From NCBI GenBank assembly GCA_003864495.1, contig ML133369.1, positions 248,001 to 312,000 on the forward strand: a stretch of DNA of 64,000 nucleotides, in the 5' to 3' direction. This DNA is from Nemopilema nomurai. Taxonomy: Eukaryota > Cnidaria > Scyphozoa > Rhizostomeae > Rhizostomatidae. The notes below the pieces were generated by a model. That model saw nothing but the letters and a program-made list of their open reading frames with translations, was not told the DNA's origin and did no database searches. This document shows positions 1 to 12,500 of this stretch, piece by piece (position 1 is the stretch's first letter; each line of letters opens with the position of its first letter). The position numbers and the translations under genes are program-made.

Positions 1-529
1 ATAAATAACTGCGTTCCGTATTTTCCGGAACCATGCTTTAAGGTATGGTCAGCTAAGTACTGAAAATGGTGTAAACTTTAATGCGTTAAGTATTTGTCCT
101 AAATGTCCTTAAATATAAATACAAGTTGCTTTCATTTTATTTCAAACCCTTTTCTATTGTCAATAATCTTTGAGTATATCTGAAAGAAATGTCTATTTAT
201 CTTTGCAATTAGTCTATCAAAGCAATCAATGATTGTTCCGAGTTCAAGGAAAGGATCTGCTCTTCAAAATATAAAGTGCCGTCCAAGCAGTATACATTGC
301 CAATTCAATGGTTATCTGACAACACACCCATCAACAAAAATTTCTTATTTAGCTTCATTTCAATTTCTTTAATTGTTTGGTTTACCATAAAGGACATGCA
401 TCTTCGAAACTTCTCTAAGTTCTTTGGCATAACTAGTTCCATAAACAGCCTCTTCATCCCTCCAAGTTCTTTCCAAACATTTCTTCTATGTTGATTAGCT
501 ACTAATGGCTTGTTTGTTGTTAATTTCAG
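1..529. other. Intron sequence of the iGluR gene (left edge)
   Basis: This stretch lies upstream of the first recognisable iGluR exon and ends in a clean acceptor (ttaatttcag) at 520-529. I see no recognisable coding sequence; the short open frames here have no family features. The exon that follows begins with two bases completing a codon, so at least one earlier exon lies left of the window. Confidence 0.6.
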
Positions 530-3500
530 TTGGTTTTGGAGATTTTGCAACGGATATCATGTCACACGAGCGCCAAGTAAACCAGTTCAGTTTTCAAATG
601 ATTTCAAGTGTTAACTTCACAGATGACCGTTCGATCCATAAAGCCGTCACGGAACTGAAGCAGTTTGGCGCTATCAAGGTGTTGTTGGTGATGCAACAAG
701 AAAACGGTTACAAGTTTATGAAGCAGGTATGCTTAGCTGTGCCTCCTTGGAGGTATCAAACAAAGAGGTCCCCGCTTGGTGTATAACATTCTGAAAACAT
801 TATGCTTTATAGATATACTGACCATTTGGGCTCATATGTATGCGAATCACAGATATACCGATATTCATGGAATAGCATTCTTGCAAACAAAGAGTCATAG
901 AAAAGAGCAGTTTGTGTGATATGCCAAAAAACTAACAGCTTTTGCTCAGACAAACTCATCACGAAGCGTTTGATCATGGTGCTAGGACTGACTAAAATAA
1001 GTTCTCTTTCAATTAGCTCATATGCTTTGCATCAACTCAATTGCTAATTCGATGACATTCCTATTCAAAGGTCCATACACGAGGCTTCAAAAACATACAT
1101 TCATATCGATGGTTTCTCCCTGTGTTGGTAAGTTCTAGCATTGGTTTTCTCGCAGCAGCATAAGATCGTTCTTATTTCGTTATAAATACTATCAGACTCG
1201 TATGATTGGTTGCCATCTTAGGCCTACCCTGGGTACCAGACCCACTATGTACAACTATTTCTTGATCAGCGTCCTTGATACATAGTTGGTCTGTTACCCA
1301 GGGTATCTTAAGCCATGCTTTGTAGAGACTTGTTCCTTTGACTATAAGCACTATTTCCCTTGGATTTGTCTGCAAAACATCTGTCAGCTGGCTTCTAGAG
1401 GCTCGTCTGTCGTGTCATCTACCAGTGTGGTGTGGTGGATAAGTGTTTGGGTTTACCATAATTGCAAAAGAATTTATTTGCCTTGAATTATCTATGATTC
1501 ATAAAATCGGATTGATGCAGAGATGGCAGCAGCGAAGGTCAAATGTAAATGAAAATTAATCTTCATTGTACACTTTTGCGGTCTTTTAAACATAAAGACC
1601 GTTTTTAGTCCACCGTTTCATATCTAATTGATTTATTGACTGGTTGACTGTAATGACTGATTGATTGATTAATTGATTGATTGATCGCAGGTTTACAGTA
1701 CAAGGTATGAGAGCTGGTTATTTTGATTACATAATGCAAACTTTGATGGCTCAAGCATGACTTGAATCATTCCACACGTTTGTTACTGCTAATGACCTTA
1801 TCATTGATTCTGCGCGCTACACGTACTAAAAAACCTTTTTCCTGCAGGACACGACCAGCCCGAATATTTTGAAGACATTTGAAGGATTTATGTCTTTGTC
1901 CATGCCACTCGACCATGAGGTGCTGAACAAAACCACGAAAACGCTGTACGATATGCTCAGTATTCTACATGAAGATCCTAATGCAAGTCTTCAGTCTTTT
2001 TTTCCTCGCTTCCTATGTGAATAGTCATCCATGAAAATGGGTAATCCAAAGCTCATTTTCAATTCTTTATTTTACGCTCTAGCGAATAGATTTGTTCTCT
2101 TGAACATGATTTTGTAATAGTGACATCGATGATTCCGATTCACATATATCATATAAATCTGTATTGTTAGGCATCAAAATAAGAATAACATTGATATCAG
2201 CATTCACTAGTTGAAATAAGCCTCTTACAGTATGAGTATGTGAACATTTATACCATCTTTCATGCTGAAAGCATCTATAGCAATACATTGAATATTAGAG
2301 CTTCACTGCATCACGTGTTGCAAAGCTTGCACCTGCATGCAATACAGTGAGTTCGGCGCAATATACAGAAATCCATTTCATATTGTTTATCATACGAGAT
2401 ATGAAGTGAAGCCATCTTGTACATAACAGGAAATCAACCCATTGCTGCACGATGCACTTACTGCCATAGCCTATGCAATAAAGGCATCTGTGGAAGAGAC
2501 ATGTGCTGACCATCGTTATGTTTCCGACAAGTATTGCCTAATTCGAAGACCAGACCCACGCTCAAGGTGCAAGACGTTATCAGAGCACCTTACTGAGGTA
2601 AAATACTTCAATAACAAAGAACATCACAACTTTTTATCACTTTTTATCATAGAATATCACTAGGAGTTTTTATAAAAGAATACTTGTCCCTATAAAGTTC
2701 ACCTTTTGCACCTGTCATTAGAGAAAATGCACATATTTTAAAGGCTTTTTAGTCAGACAGCCATTAAATTTGTTCTTAATTGTCTTCAATAAATTCTAGG
2801 TCATTCTAGTCTGATTCTACATTGTGTCGTTACTGTTTTCTGATCAAGTGCTAAGTCTTTCCAGAAAAATGAAATGTCGACCAAATTATTTTGTCCACAA
2901 TTTACCACAATTTTATAAACACATACTTAAAAATGTCTTTAATGAAGACACTCATATCAAATTTAAACTATTTTTCAACTATTTCAACTTCAACTTGTTT
3001 TTATTTTGATGTTTTGCAATAGAAAAGTAAATAACTAGACAACCCGGTTTCATGAAAGAGCAATGAAAATAGCTCATGGTGATAAAGAATAAATTTTTTT
3101 GAACAACTTTTGATGAGGAAGAAGGCAACAGCTTGTCACAAAGAATTAAAAATTTCTTGCGATAGCAATTAAAAAGACATTTATCTGTATGAATCCATCT
3201 TTTGAAATATTCAGGTGAAATATATTCTAATGCCAAAGTTACTTAAAAAACTCCCAATTTAAAAATCCGCAGCCATATAAAAAATGAACCATATCATACA
3301 ATTCCCGAGGAATTGAGTACTGTCCATTTTTACAAGTAATCACAAACAGTTTCTGAGAATCTACAAAGTTCAATAACACATGTAGTCTCTGCAAGATTAT
3401 GCATGCAAAGTTTGTTATACTTGATTTGCTTCTAATGCAGCATTGGTAGTGTACATCATTTGGCTACAGTTAGCTAGGTTATACCTAGCTAGAAATTGTA

Positions 3501-6500
3501 CAGACTTAAAATGGAAAAAAGATCTTTCAATGGGCTGCAGTATATTATCGTCATTTTTGATCGCCCACCTTTTCGTCTCTTGTAAGGCAATGATCAATTA
3601 TTTGTCCATTCATGAAATAGGTCATGTTTCGCGGCTTAACTGGTGACGTCAAATTCACGAAAACGAAGTACAGAAACATCACCTTCTTGGATTCAAATGA
3701 AATAACCAGAAGTAAAATGATCAAGGTGAGAGTTTCAATAAAACATGACTTCAAACTGTATTACGATTAAAGTAAGCCAATTATTTCAATTTGTAGCTCC
3801 TAAAAGCGTTTTCACATCATGCCCTGTAACCAACGGTGACCAGGCTTTGTACGTCAGGAATCTTTCTGTTTTTAGCTTCAGTTTTTCCAGAATGAGTTTT
3901 TGGCACTGCGATTGGTTGCAAGGTTTTAACGGCTTCAGGACACGTGGAGAAAAAATAGTTTGTTTTAATTCTATTTTTTAATTGAAAGCAAAACACTTTT
4001 TAAAAAACAAAAAATGTAAAAAAATGGATATTCTTAATTTTGAAAAAATGGAATTGTAAGTAAATCTTTTTCACAAGATAGGGAGAAAACAAAAATTCGG
4101 TGTGGCAGGGATGGGCCACCATAGAAAATTGCCACAGAGATGAATGAAGCCTTAAAAGTATTTAAAAAAATGATACCTACGTCTACTCCTAATTATTGAA
4201 GAGAAAGAGAAGAAATATTTCTACATCGTAATGAAAATGCAGAATGACTTTTCACAATTGCATTTGAATGTTGAAACTAATACTCTATGAATGATGTATG
4301 ATGTATGACTGGCAGTGACTCAAAACACCTGCGCCAAAACTCACAGTGTTTACGTTTTTGAAAAGACTGGCAGCCCTGAATCTTTTGCAACGTCCTAGGC
4401 ACAGATGAATTTTCAGCTACATTATGTCCGTATTCAGCTAAACTATATTTTTCATTATTCATTTCAAGAATTTTCAAAATTTAAGTTTTATTTGCAATAA
4501 TTTTTGTGACATTTTAACATTCATTCTGCAACTGCACAGTTTTTGGGCTTTTAAGTTTATTATAGCTTATTGTACTTTTTCAGTATTTCATAATGGGAAC
4601 TTTTCTGCTAAAAGTGACAAGAAATTGAAATTCAGTGCAATTGTAGTGCAGTTGCTAAACCTTAAGTCTTATGGTACAACTACAAAAGTTGGTCCCACTG
4701 CAGAGTCCACTCTAAAAATGCCACACCCAAGGCTATTATTAGACTAATGTACCTGTACCCTAGTCTATACGACAATTCTGCATCTTATCTGAAAGCAAAT
4801 TAACTGGTGCAGCGAAACTAGCGACGGTATTAAGGGAGAACGAGTTTTTGGTCGCTTGTCTAAATCATACATAGAAAATGAACTGAAAACTTGCGAGGTA
4901 AAAGAACGAAAGTGACGATGACAAAATCTAGATCGCACTGACGATACAGCTAATGGTCAACTGAATCTTTAACAAGTATGTACTTGTTGTGATATGATGA
5001 CGTAAAGAGCTTTTTTTTGATTGGTTTCCATGGCCATAAGTGCAAATCTACATTTTGAAAAGGGGACTTCTATGGGGAGGAAAAGGTCTGAATAGGTCAT
5101 TAGTCTTTAATCTCATGCACAGCTTCCTATGCTCTTTGTTTTCACCCTTTGGAATCCCTTCTTGTAGAATATGTTGATTGTTTTACAATACCACAAATTT
5201 GATAATAAGGGGTTTCGAAGCTGAGCAGCCTCAATTTGCGGCTTAAGTATTTGCTTGCAAGACATTTGTGATATGAAACATATGTAGCGATTTTATATTT
5301 GCACTTAGATCGGCACGTGGTCTGTTCCTTGCGAGGCTTTCAAATGGAACCCAGAAGCTTCTTTTGCCCAGCACCAAAGAAACTTGCTGGCATGTGGAAC
5401 AGAGAAGACCCAAGCACTGGCATCACCAAGAGGATACCAGCCCAAGCGAAGGAACTTGCGTGTTGTTACCAAAGTGGTGAGTTAGGTGCCATTCAGAATA
5501 TAAAAGTTCACATTTTTGCCATTCTTAAGAAAATACAAACTAAAGCATTGCCAAGTACAAATAGCCAAAATACTAGTGGTTTCTTTAAAAGAAATGAGCA
5601 TCACGAGTGTCACTGATTAAATCTCAATAAACTCCATCGCCAAATGAGTTCATTGTCTGCACATGAAAGAATGTACTCAATGAGTCTCGAATGTAATTTC
5701 AGCCGAATTAAAGTAAGGCAATCAGACAAAAAGCTGCCGAAAGCCTTCTAGACGGATTGGCAAATAGGAACGACATGAATTAACAAAAGACATTATAAAA
5801 TAAAGCATTGCCAAAAAAAGATAACCAAATTTTTAATGGTATTTTTATCATGGTAAAAATGAGTAGTTAATAGATTATTTTTCATAATGTACCTGTAGAT
5901 ATGTCCCTATCGAAAAAGTATCTGTAGCAAAGGTAAGAAATGTTATAGTTTGCGTGGAAGTAGAAGAGCAATAAATCCAAACTCAAGCTGTTGCAGCACT
6001 TTTTCTGATTTGCCAATCAGTGCTCTATGCACTCAGTAGCAGAATTTAGGAAATAGTATTCGCTTAGAAATAGAGTCATTTAGTTTTATTTTTGTCAGGT
6101 CTAAATAAAGCGTTGTAAACATGCAGTTTTTTTTATATACAATATAGGCTTTATAAAATACACGTGCATACTCCTCCAAAATACCTTTATATGTCTTGAT
6201 TTAATTCTAAAAATCATTATCTATAATTTTGATTAACTATTAGTGCCTTGATTATCTGTATTTGGCAATGCTTTGCCTGGTATCATTTTAAGGAAGCACA
6301 AAATTAGAATTGTAATAATTTGGATTTCAATAAAGTCGTTTAAATGCTTTGAAGGCACCTCACATTAACTCTTCTTTATTTATCATCAGCCTTACCTCAT
6401 CTCGGTCTTATTTGCCAATCAGCCTTTAAGGCTTTCTGGCAACTTTCATCTGACTGGCATTACACTTGAGAAGCATTGAGTGCATTCTTTTCACGCAGAC

Positions 6501-9500
6501 AATAAATTTTCTTTGGTCACGGAGCGTTATATTCTTTTGATCTGTTTTTTCATCAGCTAAAAAAAATTCGACTTCACTTTTGGCATTTGAGTGAAGATGT
6601 TGCCATACATGGCTATACAATTGAATGCTTCACCTACTTTCTCATTCCTTCAATTTCTCATTCTTTTTCCTTCTTATTTACACTGTCCTAGTTCTGGTTT
6701 CTGAGTCACACGATTTACTAGTTGTAGCTCCGAATACAATATTTGCAATATTAAAGAAATCAAATAATCCAATTTATGTTTTAGCAAGAGCCTTTCATAT
6801 TCTACGACCCAACACGGAATACTGGGAATAGAAATGATCGATTTTCTGGATTCTGCAAGGACATTATGGATAAGCTGGCTGAAGACTTGGAATTCCAGTA
6901 CGAAATTTTAGAGCCAACAACAGAGTATGGAAGGATACGAGAAAACAAATCATGGACTGGGTTGGTCAGCGAACTCATTAAAAAGGTTCCTAGTATTTTT
7001 TTTCCTTGTTTTTTGATTGAGTAACTAATAGTTGTTAATTATAGCATATACTCTGTTACGTATCGTCCTTAAAGCTCGCTTTGTGCCCACATCAGGCTAA
7101 AAGAAAAATGCTAGTAGTTTCTGTTCACAGATTCAACCTGTTTGGCTTGCCGTTTTGATATCCTAAAAAGCAAACAGCTTCTGCAACATAAATTTACACT
7201 TGAAATATTATTTTCACAAAGTAAAAGGCTAGCTTCATTAATAGGCAACAAACAAGTTAAACTCTTATTTCTTATTGTTTCTTGTTCTTTATCATTTATT
7301 TCAGTACCTCAAGTTTTTTTATAATGATTTTCAATGAGCTTTGCCTGCATATGTACAGTCATGTGTCATATGGACATCAAAAACGTATCACAACTACCTC
7401 CACTCAATGACCTTAGAGTTGCTTATTTTGTCATGGTCACTGTCATTGATGAACTTCCTGAAGAAACCTTGCAATTGCTAGATCGACGGTTGTCAATTTT
7501 CTTTATAGGAAGCACATGTTGCCATTGGTTCTTTGCTGGTTACTTCAGAACGAGAAGTGTCATTGACTTCAGCGTGCCATTCATGGACTTTTCCAAAGCA
7601 ATTCTCGTAAAGAAACCTTCGCGTCACGGTGGCGATAGCTTCCACTTTCTCAAGCCGTTTAGCTTCGGTGTTTGGATATCTATTTTAGGCTCGGTGAGTA
7701 CTATATGACTCTGTTACTGTCATACACTATAACTGTCACAATTACTTTAAATATCTTACCCAATTACAGTCAAAATCAGCATGCAACTTTTTTCCTTTCC
7801 CTATTTCTACCAACCTTCCTCTATTTGATCCTGTCTCTAACTTACCCTTCTTCTATTTGAGCCTTTCTTTACTTGACCCCTTCCTATTCTACCTTCTTTC
7901 TATTCGACTCCAACTCTGGTCAATTCTTTCTCGACATTCTCACTATATAACCCTTTCCTTTTCCTTTATATTTTTATCTATTTCTATTAAGCATATTCGC
8001 TATTTGACTCCCTTCTCTAAACCAAACAGTATTCTGAAACACCATTCACTTTGTGCGAGACGCTTTTCATCCCTTTGGAAAACTGGCAATTCAGTTTCAA
8101 CTTATTAAATGAGCCTGCTTGCTTCGTTTACCAGTTCGCTTAGCTAGTGCATCAAAGTAAGTTGAAGGTTTTCTCTTCTTTTCCCCAGGCACTGGCCGTT
8201 GCCTTCGTGATGTTTCTGATTGAGCGATTTAGTCCGATGGGTTATCGCAAACTTGCTGAAGCCAGCCCGGATTACAGTGGAAGTGAATTCAATTTTGCAA
8301 ACTCGTTCTGGTTTGCAACAGCCTCGCTCTTGCAGCAAGGCCCAGATCAAACGCCCCGTAGTATTGCAGGGAGACTTCTGTCAACCTCCTTCTGGTTCTT
8401 CGTCACTGTCGTCATGGCAGCGTACGTTGCTAGCCTTGCGGGGCATTACATTAGTAAGTCAATCACTATTTCTTTGATATCTTTGATGCCCTGTGTCACT
8501 TAGTGTGCATTAATAATAAGTTCGAAAGGCCCTTATATACATTAGTACAGAAGTAAGCACAATGCAAATGGACAGGCACTTGCACATACCAAATGTTCAC
8601 AAGGAGCGTGGGTAACTTTTCGGTTAGCCATTAAAAAGCAGCACCTCAATACCTATGTAAGTTAAAATGCTCCATCTATTTTCACAGAGCTTTAAGCTAC
8701 CTCTAATATGAAGTAGATATCAGCTTCGTCTTTTACTGAGTAGCTTCATCGATGCTTTGAAAGGCTACACAAATGATTCGATCAGTAATCCAAATATTAT
8801 AACATCATTTTCCGTATTCACGTTTATTGCAGCTTCAAAGCCCGATTCAATGATCCAATCGCTGGAGGACATAGTTAACAATGACAAATATCTGTATGGG
8901 ACGTTACGCGATGATCAAACTCGAAAGATGCTCGAAATATCACAGCAGCCGCTTGAGCACAAAATGTACAAGCATATGGTGTCGATGGGCACTTTCCAAT
9001 CGTCGCTGGATGAAGCCTTGAAAAGGGTGAGAAACGAGGATTTTGCGTTCATTGGAGATCAGCCATTGTTGGAATACGCGAATGAACAGCAGCCTTGCGA
9101 CACGAAGATCGTCAAACACGTTCTCAACATGGGCAGTTACGCCTTTGGTCTTCAGCTGAACTCTGAATGGACCAATCACTTTTCAGTGCATCTTTTGAAG
9201 GTAAGTTCTATTTGCAATCTGCATGTGATTGAATTGCTGGTCTTTTATTGGTCGGTACCCAGTTTGCTTACGTAACATAGCTATATTAGATATCAACTCC
9301 CGTTCAAACCTATTTAGCGAAATAATCACAAACAGCGACTTCCAGCTCCCTAAAACTGGTTCAAAAAGAGACACTCTTTTCAAATTTTAGAGTCAGCTAA
9401 TGTTTAGACAATAGATCCCTGCCGGCCTTACGTAGCATAAAATGCTTCGACTTCCTTTATTAAACGATCTATATATAAACGGTCATCAGAGATCTCCAAA

Positions 9501-12500
9501 CAACCGAAAACACTGCAACTTGTTTCTTCAAAATATGAAGAATGAAATCCGATAAAACATAACAAATTCCTCCTATACAGAGTTTTGCATTGGGCCAATT
9601 GCATATTAGGCTGCCCTTGGTGAGCTAACATTAAGACTTAAGGCTAACCATTTCCTCTCGGGCAATCTTGCTTTACGATGAAGGTTCATTACATGGACAT
9701 TTGTCCTTCTTGTACTGAGCCTGTTCTGAAACTAACATCAGTTGTATCTTTGTCAACTTTTAAAATGGCTTGCTTCGAGACCAGAGCTATTCGCACATAA
9801 GACGGCATCTTTCTTTTCTCCAGGTGAGCTGGTCTTGAGACTAAAAACAATTACACCTTTGCTTCCCCCAACGTGGGCTTGGCTTAAAATTAAATCCTAT
9901 TGCATTCCTGTCCTTCTCAAAACGAGTCTGATTTGACATCAGGTCTAAATCTCAAAGACAATAGCTAAATAACTATAATGGTTAATGAACTTTGTTTTCT
10001 GTTCGTTGCTAAAAGTCTGTGTCAATTACAAGTTAACTGCTAGCACAGTCATTTTGTCAATGTTAGTCAGAATTCATACGAGAGTTCCGTCTTCCAACCA
10101 AATTTCAATCTTACAAACTCATTGCTAATTTGTAGCATATCGCCACCTCTTCTATCGTGCATTACATTTATGCAAGGGTCCTTTTATTATGCCGAATGCT
10201 TGTGAAGCAATCAATGGCCTGTATATCACGGAAACATCGTCTTTGTAGTACCATTTATCCTGGATTTGAGAGTGACATTATTGATCATTGAGAACGTTAA
10301 AATTTAGAGAATCCTCGTCAACTTGCCCTGTAGTGGCGCCTTCAGTAAGCTGATAAATGAACTTAAAGTAATTTTCGAAGCATTTTCGTGATTTCTAACA
10401 AAAACGCTGATTACACTCATAAGAACTTGCTTAAACTAATTGACAGGGATTAAGCTTCTCTGGAAATGTTAATCAAAGTATTGCTCGTTTAGAGACGAAA
10501 ATAGCTAATCTATACTTTGTATTGAAAATAAATGGGGCTTACAAATTCAGGCCTCAATGTAGCTATTCACAAAAAATATTTTCTATGATCAAGTTAAGCA
10601 TTGCTTTGTGTAATAAAAGTGGAAATATGTTGAAACATTTCGTGATTGGCTAGTATGCTTCTAAGTTTCAAATGATCGCATTTAATCATGTGTATTATGG
10701 TACATTCTTCAACTTAAGTTTGGAAGGTCAGCGCTCCATTTAGGTCTATGTTATGTTATAACATAACACTAGGAAACATCAGAAGAGTAGCTTTTGCATG
10801 CTTTAAATTTTGTTATTTCTTCAAGGCTAAAAAGCTAGGCTTCGCAAAGTGGAACATTATAAACTGAGATCAGGACTTGTTAAGCAAAAATTGTTGAATA
10901 ATTATTATACAAAACTAATTCGAGATTTTCTGTAAAACTACCTCAACGAATTTATTTCAAAGAAGTCTCTCGTCGTTAAAGATCTAGAAAATTTTCTTCA
11001 CTGTCGACTCTAGATAGAAAAAAAGTAAGATTTGGTCAGAGTTTTCTAGCACAATATCTCTATGTTGATTTAAGGTAGTTGCAAATTAAAAGAGTGACTG
11101 TTCTCTATTCCCAAGCTAAGGGAAAGTGGATTCATCCAAGGGCTGCGAGTGAAATGGTGGAACGAACAAGAAGAGTGCAAAAGTGAAGCCTCAGCTATAA
11201 ATGCGCCTTCGCGTCTTGGTTTCCACGACATGGCTGGCATTTGTGCCATATTGGCAGTGGGGATATGTTTGTCCCTCTTTCTGCTGTTGTTGGAAATAAA
11301 GTTCAAGGATATAACAGCAAGTTGCTGCGCAAAATCTTCAGGAATCCCCAGAAAGGTAACGCATTTTGCTTCTTTCATACTACTTAACTGAGCTAAATTG
11401 ACATTGGACCTGCTGCTAGATCTTTGCAAAACCTTCACGTTTCCAAAAACGTCCAGAGAGATTGTTATGTGTTGCCTTAATTCATCATAATTTCCCTTTT
11501 TCAATAAAGTCATTTGATCAAGCAGTGATGATTTCATTTTCTTTGTTGACTAGCTCACTCCGTAGACTCTGTTTACGAGTAAATTGTAACCTCGCCATTC
11601 TTTAACAATTTATTGCATTCAATTTTCTATTTTTACATACATTTCAAAGACATATTTAACGAAATTCTCATCAAACCAAATATATTTCTATATTCATTCT
11701 TCGGTACTAAGTGGACATCCTGAAGTGGTTTAATAAACTTTTTATCCAATATATCTACCTTGCTTTATTGATTTCTGACACAAAAATACCACTAGTAATA
11801 GAATTTGCGTCTCCTGTCTACTTTCAAATCAAACTTCTGTCTTTCGAATTCTGTGCCTTAAGCATTAGGTGGTCCTCGATCTCAGCTGAATCCTCGCAAT
11901 CTATTTCAGCTAAGCTTTTTTCCAGATTTAGCCAGCTCTCATCCAGTGATATCGAGAGCAGACTCTCTTGTAATTTACTCAGCTGTCATTTGCTAATCAT
12001 CTCCTTTCTCTTTTGAAAAAGTTCGACTCCCTACACCTGTAATTCAATTTTGTAAGGGGGGAGTGGTGAAGGGGGGAGGGGTGTTGGAGTATGCGCAAGT
12101 GCGTTGGTACTGTAACATTCACGTTCAAACAATGTTGCTCCTTCACTTCTCGCTTTTCAATTTTTCTCTCGTCAAACTAGAGGTCCAGATTTTATTCTCC
12201 ACCACTTAGAAAATGTTAACTGATCTTGCTGAAACTGCACGAAAGATACCTTGTAAGGGAAGTTGTTAAAAATTATTAACTCAAGGAATAATATACCTTG
12301 GTCTTATGAAACCACACGAATCATCGTCTTTAAAGGACAAAGAAATGACGATTGTCTAAAAACCCCTGGATACAATGATGTGTTGGCCTTCTAAGGCTTT
12401 TACATCATCTAATATTAAAATCTTGTTTTCTTCAGTTGAAATTTATTTTTTTATAGAAAAACTAGTCCCAAATAACCTAATTACTAGACAAGCACGTTTA

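Noticed and set aside
7334..7708. 124-codon open frame covering part of the iGluR exon
   Set aside because: Only the part from 7559 on is the true frame. Upstream the conserved residues (EAHVAIGSLLVTSERE) are in another frame starting at the acceptor at 7508, so this frame is partly intron and partly shifted exon.
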